64,000 nucleotides of DNA. It comes from Ustilago trichophora (Eukaryota; Basidiomycota; Ustilaginomycetes; Ustilaginales; Ustilaginaceae). This document shows, in pieces, positions 31,813 through 44,507 of this stretch (the first letter of the stretch is position 1; each line of letters starts with the position of its first letter). The stretch is from positions 104,012 through 168,011 of the forward strand of contig OOIN01000046.1 of NCBI GenBank assembly GCA_900323505.1, in the 5' to 3' direction. A program made the position numbers and the translations under genes. The notes below the pieces were generated by a model. The model saw only the letters and a list, made by a program, of their open reading frames with translations, ran no database searches and was not told the origin of the DNA.

Positions 31813-33643
31813 ATGTGAGCGGCCCATTAAAGAGTCAGGCCCATTAAAGAATCATTTTGTGCGTATATACACCCAACCCTCTTTGCATTTTGGTGGCCAT
31901 TTGACACACACAAAGGAGGGTCAAAGCAGGTCAATCTTGTCATCTGAGCAGTCATCTTCATACCAATCATGATATCTGGGCTCCTCCAGCTCTTCCAGGC
32001 CTGATGGAGCACTATCAAGCTCTACGCTTGCTTCTGGGCTATGCTGGACATCCAAACTTGATGATGAGGTGGACCAAAGGTCTATGCTTGGAGTTGGGCT
32101 GGATTCTGGACCTGCACTTGGCAAGCGACGCTTTGGAGCTTGTTTTTGAGACTTTTTTGCCTGTTTCTGAGCGTTTTTCTGCCGCATTGCTTCCTGGATT
32201 TCTTTGCTGTCCAAAACCTTGGCCTGCAACAGCTGTGCTTGGTCGCCCTGCAGCCTGACCTGCCTAAAGGCAAGCGCAAGCGGCCCTTGCTGCCCTTGGC
32301 ATCATGATTTGGTCCCATATCTCGACATATGTGTGCAAAAAACTGGGTTTTGTTTATGAAGAGGCCGCTTTTTGCTCATGACAATATCATCTTACTGTAC
32401 TGTGCTTTCAGTGGACCAAGAATGGACACATCAAGCGGCTGTCACATGTGTGTTGCGTGCGCAGGAAAGCACAGTAAGATGATGCCATTTTTTCTGCAAA
32501 CTTGGTGAATGCCAAGGTTGTGTGCAAATTATGACCATCAAGAAGGAGCAAACGCTTTTGATTTGCATTTTGAGGCCTTGTATGAGGCTCAAAACAGCAT
32601 TTTAGCCAGTCCAAGCCAATATCCTGACTTGTCCAGCCATTCTTCGACACTGCAAAGGCCCAATTCTGTGGAATGAGCTGTTGATGATGGAACCATCCAA
32701 GCATGTGTGATTGACCTTTGAAGGTAATCATTGGAGGAGGGAAGCAATGGCCAATGCATTTGATGACAGTTGCACTTTCTTGTTGTCCAGGTTGTGTCCT
32801 AAATAATGTGGCCGCTTTTTTCTCCCTGCAGACAAGCACTTTTTGACTCTGTGCCCTCCAAAGACAAGGCCAGCTTCATCCATATTGTAGACATGACAGA
32901 AAGGGATGTCATGAATGGTCATGGTGCTGCAGAGGAGCTTGTAATATTGCGTCACTGTTGTCCTATTTGATACTTTTGCTCTGGAATGGTCCAAAACGTG
33001 GCTGAAACAGCTCAAAAACAAAGGGTGGTGATAAAGAAATCCTCAGGCCCACTTCCTGGAAATCATAGCGTCATGATTATTGGTATTCTCCTTGTGGGAA
33101 AGCTGCTGCTTGGTCCACAAGCGCTTTGTACATGACAGGGAAGCCTTGTGCTGCAGTAGCTTCAACGTGAGCCAGCAAGGCCTTTTCCTGGGCCTCCAAA
33201 AGAAGTTGTCAGTGTTTGTGTGCATTATGTTGGCTTTGTATGCCCTTCAGACACTTCTAGAGATGTATAGGGCACATTGTGAAGCTCTGCAGCCTTCCAG
33301 ATGCTTTTGACAGCACCAGAATCAATGTCATGAATGGCATGGCAGATGGCACCTCTATTTGCAGTATCTTGGAGCAAAATTTGTCCCTTTTGGCCTTTGT
33401 CATTTGTGGAGACATGATAATGAAGGTCAGGAATTAATTTGAGGATGGTTGGTTGAAAGGGGTAGGTTGCAGGTCTGGAGAGAGAGTTGTGATGATGGTG
33501 GTAGTAAGGATACATCCATCTGCATAGATGTTGTGCTGACATGCCTCAAAAACACGACACACTAGTTTTTTCCGGCTGCAAAAAATGACCCATTAATGGG
33601 CCAGTCATGTTAACAGGCCCAACTTGTTAATGGCCACTCACAT
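31813..33643 (-). mobile_element. Pogo/Fot1-type DNA transposon, 1831 bp, inactive
   Basis: Bounded by TA on both sides (31811-31812 and 33644-33645). Terminal inverted repeats begin ATGTGAGCGGCCCATTAA on the left and, read inward, ATGTGAGTGGCCATTAA on the right. GGCCCATTAA-type motifs are repeated inside each end. The minus strand carries a broken DDE_1 transposase. Confidence 0.85.
31920..33542 (-). pseudogene. Pogo/Fot1 transposase, frameshifted
   Basis: Starting near 33420, the minus strand reads a Psq/CENP-B-like helix-turn-helix (ANRGAICHAIHDIDSGAVKS, then IWKAAELHNVPYTSL). The next frames carry HVYNMDEAGLVFGGHRVKK (first D block, about 32840-32900), SATVIKCIGHCFPPP and RLLLLDGHNLHTTLAFTKF (second D block, about 32510-32570). 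A serine-rich charged tail ends near 31921. The third D block is only hinted at (SRLMCPFLVH in place of MQPLDVSVF). Multiple frame changes make it inactive. Confidence 0.7.
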
Positions 33644-33837
33644 TAGCAAGGGGAGACATAAGTACTGTGAGTTGCTTCACGTTGGTGTGCTTGATGTGTT
33701 GATGTCATGATCCGACTCTGTGATTTTTTTCACTGCTGCCCGCTGTTCCATGCACGGTACACCAAACACTACATCTCTTTGACTGCCCTGTTTAGCTGAT
33801 GTTTCATGGAGAGGGTAGCAAAGTCATTCTTCTGTGA

Positions 33838-33994
33838 CGTGAGTGGCCCATCACAGAGTCAGTGCATTCATATTATCACACCACAACTTTCTGCCAAAAA
33901 AAGTGTACAAAACATAAAGTTATCTAGGAGAATTACAAAAAGTGCATGATTGGAATTGCTGAGTCTCTGATGGGCCTGGTTCTGTGTGAGTCAC
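33838..33994. mobile_element. MITE-like relative of the pogo element
   Basis: The left end reads ACGTGAGTGGCCCATCACAG. The right end, read inward, begins ATGTGAGTGACTCACACAG and then GGCCCATCAGAGACTCAG. The terminal motifs match those of the 31813-33643 element but enclose only about 150 bp without coding capacity. Boundaries are approximate. Confidence 0.5.
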
Positions 33995-34442
33995 TCACAT
34001 TTGATGGGTAGATCTTAGGATCATGGTAACAAGCCGCTTGCCCCTTCTCACAGTAACGAGCAATCAAGGTCCGCTTTTGGCAATTTCAGTTGCTTTTACA
34101 CTTGTGTGTCTATGAATTTAACGCAAGGTGGCCCATTGACCCATCTCAGATTTGCTGCGCAGTATCATCATGATGCACGCTCTACGACTGAGGCGTCCTT
34201 TGTCAGACAGTCACATCGTAAAGAACCAAGGGTGGCTTCACAATGGATCTTGCCTTGTTTTACAATGTGAGTGTCCGACCTCCTTCAACACAGAGTGGTC
34301 CATCTTCCACGGGGTCCCAAGACGACATTAGCACTTCCTCGCAAGCCCTCCCGTGACTCACGTAGATTAGTCCGCACTCCCGCTCCCCCTTCCTCCATGG
34401 CCTTGTATTCTAATCTACAGCCTTCTTCCCGTTCTACCTCCA
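33995..34442. other. CpG-poor spacer downstream of peroxidase gene
   Basis: Contains further isolated GTGAGTG and GGCCCATTGA motifs like those of the adjacent pogo family. No gene. Confidence 0.4.
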
Positions 34443-35909
34443 TTAAATGGCATTGCTGCAACAATGCTTCTTGAGACCGAGGAGCTGGGTCAGGAGACCG
34501 CTCTGTCCATTCCTCTCGATCTTGGATCCGGGATACTTGCTGTATTGCTGGGCAATGTTGGAGTTGAAGCTGTCACAGGGGTTACCACCGGCAGTTGCCA
34601 ATTTCTTCCAAGGAGCGGTCAGGTACTTTCCGACAAAGTCGAGAGCCTGTCCGGTGACCTTGTAGAGTACATTGATCTGGGTGGGCACCAGTTGCTCAAT
34701 ACCAATCTGGTAGAGGTAGCAAGCGAGGGCCTGTGGATCTTTCAGCAGGGTTTCGAGATTGTACACACCACCGGTGAGGTTACCAACATCCACACCGGTG
34801 AAGGTGTTGACCTTTCCGGCGTTGCCCCCGACACTGAGCAGACTGGGGTTGAGGGAAGCGGCGTGGAGGAGGGTCAGGACGATGTCGTCCAGACCGAATG
34901 TGGTGGCGAGAGGGCAGCACATCCAGCTGGGCAGCAGCCTCTTGTGGCCGGGCGTGTACTTGAGACCCTGATCGGTTCGCTCGACTGTGAAGAAGGCCAA
35001 AAGGTTCTTCTCGTCAAGGTAGAGTCAGTTGTAACCATTCTCATCCACCATGTTGTTGGCAGCAAACTCAGCAATGAATTGTTCGGCTGCAGTCGTGACG
35101 ACAAGTCCACCGAATGCCGAGTTGAAGAACAAGGGATTGATTGCCACCGATTGGTGCCATCGGTTGGATTTGTGCTTCAGCATCAATTTGGCGGTGTATA
35201 CATCCTTGCCTTCGGTCTGGTCATTGTTACCGAGATTGAGAAGGTCCTGGAAGTAGGGAAGGTGCAATTTGACATTGTCATGGTCAGCACCGGGCTGGTA
35301 GTAGTCTTGTCGGACAATCGATGCATCTCCTTCGTAGATGTTGTGGGCATTGATACCACCAGGAGTACCGAGAAGGAGGTCGGTCACCTTTCCAAGACCT
35401 TTGGACTCATAGGGACCACCGATGGACCAGGAGAGGTCCAGGATGTTGCCGTTGAACACCACCGCATAGGCATTCAAGGCAAGGGCTAGATCAGCCTCAA
35501 CACCAAATACCTTGCCGATGGCATCGATTCCCTGGGCTAGATTAGTCACACCGTTACAGTTGAGATAACCATGGTTGGCCAGCAAGTTGAGACCGGGACA
35601 AGGGCCACGGATATTGTTGGGACCGGGAGGAATGAACTTGTGCTCGTCCCAAGTTAGGTTGATGTACTGCTCTTTAGCATTGAACTTAAAACTGGCAGGG
35701 TCGATGAGAGCATGGAAGGTGTGTTGCTTGAAGCCAGAATTACTGCTGTTCGGAGTAGCTTGCTTGATCACCTCTTGGCCTCCCTTGATCTGGGCGGCCT
35801 TTTCGAGGAAGGCAGAGTAGTCAACTTTGCTCAAGTTGGCATAGGAAGGGAAGGCAGTAGCACTGCCGAGCAGGACAGACAGAGTGGAGATAATAGTCAA
35901 GAGTTTCAT
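34443..35909 (-). pseudogene. Secreted heme-thiolate peroxidase (chloroperoxidase/unspecific peroxygenase) with in-frame TGA
   Basis: A leftward frame from the ATG at 35909 starts with a signal peptide (MKLLTIISTLSVLLGSATAF). It carries the family hallmarks PCPGLNLLANH (residues 103-113, Cys as the fifth heme ligand) and EGDASIVRQD (193-202, the acid-base region). Family enzymes use hydrogen peroxide to halogenate or hydroxylate organic substrates outside the cell. After 294 codons there is a TGA at 35025-35027. The same frame stays open on the far side down to 34443, giving 487 codons in total. One substitution (TGG to TGA) would explain it. The stop is followed by CTC, so partial readthrough is possible. 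No intron signal fits the site. I call it a probable pseudogene. Confidence 0.8.
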
Positions 35910-37712
35910 GTTGGGGAGGGAATGGAGGGAAAGGTAGGAGAGAGGTGACGATTTGGAAGACGACGTTTGCATCTCCGGGGACGAGTTCTTATACCTTTTG
36001 ACCAAGTCCTTTGGTCAACTTGTTTTGCACTGTACAGTACTGTATGTGCTGCTTTCTTGTGAATCATACGATGCGATCAAAACATGGTGGCGACAAGCTG
36101 TTCCACCAACATGACCAGAGATCCTTGCACCAATTCCGTGATGTGGCACGGCAAAGACACAGTCCAGTGCGGGTGGATGACACCATACTGAAGCGGGTTC
36201 TGACGTGACGGGATCTGATCTCTTGGGACGAGCTCAAAGATGATGGCTGCGAGAGAGATCGTAGCTGGCGTTCCGGGGTGTAGGGACCGGTTTCTTGCGT
36301 CAAACAGTGCAATCTGTGTCAGAGGCCAATCTGTCGTAACGGCAAATGCAACGTCAAAACGGCGAATGAAACGTCGAAATGGTGAATGAAACGTTGAACG
36401 GTAAATGAAACATCGAAACACCATAATGAGAGATACAGTTGATTCTATGGAATGTTTCTAGGCTGATTCGATTGTGCCTTAGCCGCTTCGGCTGTAGTAA
36501 CCAACCAGAATCGACAGATTTGAAGTCAATGAGGTGATAGTGTTGGTCATTGGAGGTGTTGCAGTTGAGGTTGCCACTCGGCTGGGTAAGGCGGATATGT
36601 TAGGTGTATGTTGCGGATGGGTGGAAAATTGTCATGTACGCGCCGAATAACGCCATCCAACAGTGCAGCGGGGTGCACGTGTGTAACACAGTAGATCAAG
36701 AGGATCGCGTGCGAAATTCCACGAAAGACGCACGTCAAAACTTTTAACCGAGCCTACCCTATGCAGTTGAAGCGCAACCAGACGGAAACGTAACCAGACG
36801 GAAACGTCTGGTCGTGGGATGCTTGGTGATTTGAATGTGATTGAATGTGATTGAATGTGATTGAATGTGATTGGATGTGGGAGTGAGGGCAAGGATTGTA
36901 CAGGTTCTGAGTTTCTTCCAGGACTCCGTAGCCAAAAGTCAGAGTTGACCCGACGGAAACTTAGGATCAGCCATCGCCGGGTGCCAACGATACTGCTCTC
37001 TCTCTCTCTCTCTCTCTCTCTTCTTGGCAATCCGATACGCAATGCTTCAGTAAGTTGGGACGCTCAAGGTTTGTACCTCATAGCCCACCCGACATGCAAG
37101 TCGTGCGGAAGGGCAAGAGCGCCTCCACGGGGAGATCAAGGACCACACCTCTACGAATGGCTAACCCCACCTCTTCTCAAGCAACCACCATTTGTTCACG
37201 CAGCACCATCTCCTCGCCGACTTCTCGTTTCTATATCGTCTCCAAGGTCATCCATCCGACCATTCTTGACTCGGTCTCGCGATATCCTAGACCTGATCGG
37301 ACGCTCGCAGCTTCAACCATGGCGTGCCCAGTCAACCACCCGGCCTTCCATGCGCTAGTCTTCTTGATCGGCGTCCTGATCATGTTGGGCAAGTACATCA
37401 AGCCTTAGGCGACTACAATGCCGCTCTCCAAAGCTCGGTCATCGCTGACTCGGACACGTAGCCAACCACGGGCAATGTCACAAAATGAGGAAGTTGATCC
37501 TGACATGCTACACCAATCGCGGCCATCGTGTCAAGATTAGCTAGACGATATTGGTGAATGCCAGAGGATCACTCGATTGCGTAGCTGCTCTTGTCTCTCA
37601 CCTTCTCACACCAACGTGTTTGTCTTGCCGCTCGCACCTTCGGGCTCTGTGCAATCACCTGGCACTATGCACCACGAAGCAATTGGCGATGACCTTGGTC
37701 AAACTCGGCCAA
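35910..37712. other. Long intergenic region with simple repeats
   Basis: Holds the peroxidase promoter, about five copies of a TTGAATGTGA decamer at 36831-36880, a (CT)n run at 36990-37022 and a short GACGGAAACGT repeat near 36780-36806. Overlapping frames at 36861-37408 are open for about 120-165 codons in two phases without a convincing domain. I see no supportable gene. Confidence 0.45.
36831..36880. repeat. Decamer tandem repeat (TTGAATGTGA)n
   Basis: About five head-to-tail copies, the last with one substitution. Confidence 0.9.
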
Positions 37713-38660
37713 CTACGAACACATAATGCTCTCGACTGCCACGGCATAGACATGGCTGCAGAATCGCTCGAATCGTTGCGTGGTTGCCTGGGTGGGTCCC
37801 GGGGTGGACGGCGAGGAAAGTGACGAGACCAGGAAAATGTGTATATATGCTTTGTAACAGTTTGCAATGTCATTTGTCCGACAAAAGGCCATTTCTTCTT
37901 CATGCTCCGGCGTGGTGGCGCTGCTTGCGCTTTTGATATCGTCTGTCCAAAGGCGGACGGAGACCGACGAGTGCGCCGCTGATTCGCACTTGAGCCTCTT
38001 CCCAGGCGATCTGATGGGTGGGTCTTGTCGTCGTACATCGGCCGCACGAGCGCGATCAAAATCGATCGTGTCGCACGAATCGGTGTTGCCAAACAACAGA
38101 CAGACTTGATCGTTGGCGGCACTCGCCAGTTTACTGAGAATGGGAAAAGTTGCCGCGTCCAAACCGGTGACCAGGAGATGATGTCGCAGCAGCTGCGACA
38201 CTGTGTTGGCTTATTCCGCCTCTGCTACCGATTCTGGGGCCGGATGTCGTTGCTGCGAGAGGGTAGGACCCGTGCGGCGAGCTTTGCCTTCAATGTCAAC
38301 AAAAGTCTCGGGACATTGCTTGAGCTCCGAAGATGCAAGCCGAGGCCCCACCGGCTCTTGCAGCTGCTCGGTCGGAAACTTGATGCAGTTCTTGACCTGC
38401 AAGGCAACATACGTCAGCTTGGACTTGTCAAAGGCCTCTGAGCTGCCGTCCGGCGCTGCTGGTGTGCTCGACTCGTACGATAGATGTTGACGCCGAGGGA
38501 GTACGTCGGGAGCCCTTGCGAGCGGCTTCGCGGGTAAGCGGTGCAAGATCCAGTTCGGTGTCGATAAGAAGGAACCAGGACCTCTGAGATCTGGCGTAGA
38601 ACCATACGCGGCGTATCACTGGGAGCAGAGTGGCCATGGAAGCGCATCCATCCAATGCGA
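37713..38660 (-). pseudogene. Decayed Hus1-like checkpoint clamp gene (tentative)
   Basis: Minus-strand fragments resemble Hus1 (the 9-1-1 DNA damage clamp) in the right order but in different frames. These are a start MRFHGHSAP near 38640, a piece SIVRVEHTSS near 38470 that fits the conserved 'YRVES', then KLTYVALQVKNCIKFPTEQL-QEPVGP (about 38350-38430) matching the 'T...LQEP' region. After an in-frame TAA at 38211-38213, LLRHHLLVTG and DQVCLLFGNT resemble the C-terminal strand pair. Total length is well below a normal Hus1 of about 300 aa, so segments are deleted. The identification rests on short motifs and needs an alignment. Confidence 0.35.
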
Positions 38661-38812
38661 GAACGGGACGATTTTGACAAGGTTCGTACAGGTGTCATAG
38701 CACCGTCTCGAGACGATGGCTCGGATGAGTACGATCTAGCTTGGCGGGCGAAGAGGGGTTGTCGGAATCGTTGGTCATCATGCTGAATCTGGATGAGAGT
38801 GTATGTATGCAC

Positions 38813-39401
38813 ATGGTGGTACGATGAAATTCACAGGGGACAAGGCAAGGGCTCGCGCACGGGTTGACAGAGTTGCTGCACAGATCTGCAGTCTTTGCAG
38901 ACTGAGAAGGAGTTAGGAAACATCATGCTTGTTGCGAAAACAGTACAGTAGAGAGATGGTAGTAGAAGGAAGAATAGAAGATGAGAGCTGAGCAGAGGAT
39001 TTACGATTAGGATTAGGATTTAGGGTTAGGCAGCCGTGAAAGTAAGAGAGTTACAGTAATTTAACTAGAAAAGTGTAATGCATCGACGTGCGTGTGGCGT
39101 GTTGCAGTTGTAATCAAATTAGCGAGCGAGCGAGCTGGCAACCAATTTCAATTTCAATTTCAATTTTGATTTTGATTTTGATTTTAGCCCACATTCTGGA
39201 TTTGAATTCAACAAAAAGGGTGCTCGTGCGCAACACTCAGACATTCACACAGACATACACTTACCTGCCATCTACCACCATCTCGACCTCACCTCACCAC
39301 ACCACCTTGCACACCTACACTTGGCTAATACCTTGCATACTGTATATCAAACACTATCACCCTCCCAATTCGCCACCATTTCGTCCGTAATCAACTCCAG
39401 C
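38813..39401. promoter_or_regulatory. Upstream region of the septin gene
   Basis: Includes a short TTAGG-type stretch (about 39005-39030), TTTCAA/TTTTGA runs at 39145-39186 and a pyrimidine-rich leader with many ACC and CAC triplets before the ATG at 39402. No named element. Confidence 0.45.
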
Positions 39402-40749
<1,348 letters not shown>

Positions 40750-41230
40750 GCGCGTGCGCAAGGCCCACCACCACCACCACCACCACGTCGGTGGGTGGCA
40801 TTGACAGGCTGCTCCGCTGCTGCTGCCATTTAGGGGCTTCTCTTCTGCAAATCCGGCCCGCTCGCCAAAACATGTGTGTTCCAATTTTGTCATACCTTGC
40901 TTTGCCATGCGCACGCTTACTGTATTCAATCTCGCTCAAGGCCATGGTGTCGTTGTCAATTCTCAGTTTTTGTTCTCGTTCGCTTTTTTTTCTTCTGTCT
41001 GTGTAGATGCACAGCATCGTATCCGAGTTGTGGTCGAGACAGTTGCTGATTTTGAGGCAAATATTGCTTTGCGAGCCACGACCGGGTCAGGAAGGATATG
41101 CATCAAACGATTTGCCAAGGCATTTCATGGCAACTTTTTACAGCCTGAAACTTCTCGGTCAGCCTGTCATTCTTCTGCCAGAGCGTGGTACTGTCTGGGA
41201 GGGATTTGTGGTCTAACTTTGTGCGAGGCT
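40750..41230. other. Convergent 3' region between septin and Fap7
   Basis: A (CCA)n run at 40767-40787 follows the septin stop. No gene recognised. Confidence 0.5.
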
Positions 41231-41980
41231 TTACTCCAGGCCACGAGCGGTCCTCCAAGCGTGAATCCACTGGATGATCCTATCTACGTTTTCCTCTACG
41301 TCTCCTGATTCCTGGCTTCGCAGTTCTACGATGGCTTCGGCTGGATACGAGGAGCGCGCGTCGTCTGCGACTACGCCCATGATTTCTGCCTCGTTGTTCT
41401 CTTGGATTTTTTTCAGCGGGTAGCCTCTACCCATTTTTTGTGCAAGGAAGCCGAATGATTGTCAGTAATCTTCGAGCAAATTCCCTCAAAGCACCAAGTG
41501 AAACAGGACAAGATGGGGGGAAAAGGTGATATCTTACCTCTTCTCAAGACGTTGCCAAAGTACGCTGTGATCGCACCGCAATACAACGACGAGATCGACC
41601 CATCTCTCGGGCCAAACGTCACAAGTGTGCCAGTCTAACACCAATCCACCTCTCTCGTCACTTTCCTCTGCTTGTTTGGCCTGTGTCAGCTCTGTCTCGT
41701 CGAATTCGTCTGAATCTTTTGGCTCTGGTGCCTTGGTCCCCGTCAGCGGCTCAAGATGGTCCAAGAGTTGGTCTTCGTTGACTTCGTAAGACTGCCATTC
41801 CTCGAGATATTCGGTGTAGAAGCCTTCCTTCTTGGCAACGACTCCAACATCGATCTGACGTAATGGATGACTGCTGCTGGAGGAAGAGGGAGAATAAGTT
41901 GAGGCGAGCAGGGACGAGTGTGTGGATTTGCCCGTTCCGGGTGTGCCGGTGATGACGATGTTGGGTAAGCTGCGGACCAT
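41231..41980 (-). CDS. FAP7: Fap7/adenylate kinase 6 (AK6, hCINAP-like)
   Basis: A 212-aa nuclear nucleotide kinase-like protein needed for final 18S rRNA maturation. Exon 1 is 41538-41980 and exon 2 is 41231-41426. The intron 41427-41537 starts GTAAGA and ends TAG, and the join restores WQRLEKR-GYPLKKIQENNEAE. The P-loop is NIVITGTPGTGKSTHS at residues about 7-22. VGVVAKKEGFYTEY and LVLDWHTCDVWPERW follow, where AK6 has its substrate-binding H-x-x-D/E. ENNEAEIMGVVADDARSSY is the typical C-terminal lid region. An acidic insert (EPKDSDEFDETELT) lengthens the protein compared with yeast. The frame is intact in both exons. Confidence 0.88.
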
Positions 41981-42735
41981 TGTCGCGCGCGATTCGAGCT
42001 TGTGCAAAGATGTAAAGGAGGGAGCTGAAGTATCGGAGAGCTTTGGATGGATCAAAGGTTAGTGGTTATTGTCGTCGAGGATGTGAGGAAGCGAGGGCAA
42101 GACAGGAGATACAGTAGGAAAGAGAAGGACGTGCATGCAAGATTCGAGAAGGTCTCAAAAAAAAAAATCTCAAAAAAATAAAATAAAAGTTTTTGTGACC
42201 GTGGAGAAGCCCACGACGGATTTTCAAAAATTGCGGCTTTGAAAAAGTCTAACAAAACATCAATCTCAGCAACTCACACTTACTGTATGCTCCTCGTCAT
42301 TTCCATTTCTCAAACCGCTGCGACTGCGCAACCCATGCAGATGCACAAAGAAAAGAAAGAAAGAGAGACAGAGAGAGAGAGAGGGAGATGAAGAGAGACG
42401 ATGGGACTTCCGTTGTCATGACCGTCCTCAGTAAGCGTTGTCGAGGTGAGTCCGTGTTGGACAGAGGGAAAGAACCACGCCTCAGACCAACTGGAAAACT
42501 TGGAAAACATTGTGTGGTGGTATCTCTGCCACTGCTCCAGCAAGACTCTTGCTCTGCGCCTGATTGCTGCTCAATGTCATAGACGAGCGTGACACCATGC
42601 TGTCGCTCGAGAAATTGTCGGCCAGACCTTCGCTTTCCTATCACAGCTCTGAACAAAATGAGTGGCAAACACGTAAACAGCTGTATTATATAATTCGTTT
42701 TCAAACATAGCTACGATTACCGAGCATGTCCTTCT
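41981..42735. other. Upstream region of Fap7 and 3' flank of the NMO gene
   Basis: Contains A-rich stretches (42154-42190) and a GA-rich microsatellite (42350-42395). The overlapping open frames are repeat-driven. No gene. Confidence 0.5.
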
Positions 42736-43905
42736 TTAGAGACGGGCATCACCACCGACGAGCAGCTGGCTTCCGTTCTTGAGCGTAGCGACGGCCTCGT
42801 TGACCATCTCGTCGACGATTTCCTTGGCAAGTTTGATGTCGCTGATGACACTGGCGCACTTGCCGAGCAAGAATCTCTGTCTGGCACCGGCTTCCTTTGT
42901 GCCCTCTTCGTCGTCGTTTTCGAGATCGTGGTAGACGGGGATGATGCCCTTGTCGGTCAACTTTTTGATTTCATCTGGACGCGATTCCCAGTCGAGAATG
43001 TAAGGGGTTTTGAAGAGACGGAGGGGGCGGCCGGTGAAGATGATGGTGCGGATGTCGGTCTCGTGGCTCGACTTGAGAACGGCTTCCTTGTGCGCCCTGG
43101 GAGCACCGGATTCCTTGGAGGCGACGAAACGGGTTCCCACCCAAACGCCATCTGCACCGTAGCAGATCGAGGCGGCCAGACCACGACCGTTAAAGATCCC
43201 TCTGGCAGCAACCGTGATGATGGGCTTGCCTGTGAGCGGCGACTTGTGACCCCGGCAAATGTCAACAACACGCGGAGCAATGATGGAAAGAGGAACGTCA
43301 CCAGTGTGTCCACCACCCTCACCACCTTGGAAGATAACCATGTCAACACCAGCCTCGAGCACCTTGGGTGCGTGCTTGGGGTGGCCGATGATACCAGCAA
43401 CAATAATGTTGGCACCGTGGAGCTTCTTGACCACCTCAGCCGGGGGCACACCGACAGCCGAGACAAAGAGCTTGACATTGGACTCGATGATAATGTCAAT
43501 GAGCTCGGGAAGCTGACCGTTGGTGTGGTCGGTGTTGGTCTTTCGGGCTCCGGCACCAACCTTGGGGAGGAGAAGATCGACACCGAAAGGAGCGTTTTCG
43601 TCGTTGAGGAACGACTTGACCTCGGCAATCTGCTGCCTCAGAAAGCGTGGAGTTTACCCAACCCCGCCGATAACACCGATACCACCGGCGTTGGTGACAG
43701 CGGCGGCGAGCTCAGGACCAGCAGCCACGTTCTTGTGGGACGACAGGTAGAAAAACAGTATTGAGAAATGGTGAAGCGTCAGTAAGTATATAGAATTGCG
43801 CGTCGAGAAAGAAAGATGAAGGACTTACATGCCGGCAAGCATAATGGGGTGCTTGATGCCGAACTGCTCGGTGAGGGGCGTCTTGATCTGCTGTGCGGAT
43901 GCCAT
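42736..43905 (-). pseudogene. Nitronate monooxygenase (2-nitropropane dioxygenase family), damaged
   Basis: The leftward gene encodes a flavin-dependent TIM-barrel enzyme that oxidises nitronates. Exon 1 (43829-43905) reads MASAQQIKTPLTEQFGIKHP and ends at GTAAGT. Exon 2 continues NVAAGPELAAAVTNAGGIGV. The conserved SAVGVPPAEVVKKLHG, GGEGGGHTGDV, the ICYGADGVWVGTRFVAS phosphate-binding region and the end LLVGGDARL are all present. Two lesions are visible. First, the acceptor that would keep the frame reads CAA|G instead of CAG|G (43733), while the only AG nearby shifts the frame. Second, a TAA at 43654-43656 interrupts GGVG-x-TPRFLRQQ, where a Tyr codon is expected. The rest is open for over 300 codons. 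Either a recent pseudogene or sequence errors. Confidence 0.75.
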
Positions 43906-43908
43906 TTT

Positions 43909-43909
<1 letters not shown>

Positions 43910-43945
<36 letters not shown>
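43910..43945. repeat. (GT)n microsatellite in the NMO leader
   Basis: About 18 GT units lie four bases upstream of the NMO start codon. Confidence 0.95.
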
Positions 43946-43948
<3 letters not shown>

Positions 43949-44348
43949 GCTGGAGGAGGATGGTATGGGGAGAGGAATAAAGTATGGTGGCGAGCCAAAG
44001 GAAAGGTTATGAAATGCAGAGCAACAGGCGAGGTCCCACTGCACCCTTTCCCAGAGTCAGAGACTCATGAGTTTGGCGAGGTTGGTGAGGTTGGGTGAGC
44101 TTGCCACTACTACAGTACTGCCACCTTGGCGGAGTGTGGATTGTGCAGCAATTGTGCAGTGTTGTTGTCGGCGAGGCGCGACTCGAGTTTACCGGAAGGT
44201 CTGTTAACCGGTCCGGCTCTGACTCTTGCACAAATCTGATGGCCGTGGAGCTGGTCTGACAACTCAAAGGGTTCAACTTGATTCCCGCACCGGAATCAGC
44301 TGCTGCAATTTTTCTTATCCAAACCCTGTCTTCGGTTCGAATCCTCAA

Positions 44349-44402
<54 letters not shown>

Positions 44403-44507
44403 TTTCTCTCTTTCTCTGATGCATGCACGTGTACACCTTGCTTGCTGACGACAGACTCTCTGCGACACTATTCTGTTGAACCTCGATTATCCTGATCTCT
44501 ACACGAC
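43946..44507. promoter_or_regulatory. Divergent promoter between NMO and Naa38, with (CT)n
   Basis: Carries a (CT)n tract at 44352-44399, about 110 bp before the Naa38 start. No other element recognised. Confidence 0.5.

Noticed and set aside
36861..37490. Possible TPR (NoxR/p67phox-like) fragment, GDYNAALQ near 37412
   Set aside because: One short motif in one frame, with stops on both sides; not enough to name a gene.
39005..39030. TTAGGG-like stretch as an internal telomere
   Set aside because: Only about two imperfect units amid other short A/T-rich repeats; too short for a telomeric array.
42297..42704. 135-codon frame on the minus strand
   Set aside because: Driven by the GA-rich repeat, no domain, and lies in the 3' flank of the NMO gene.
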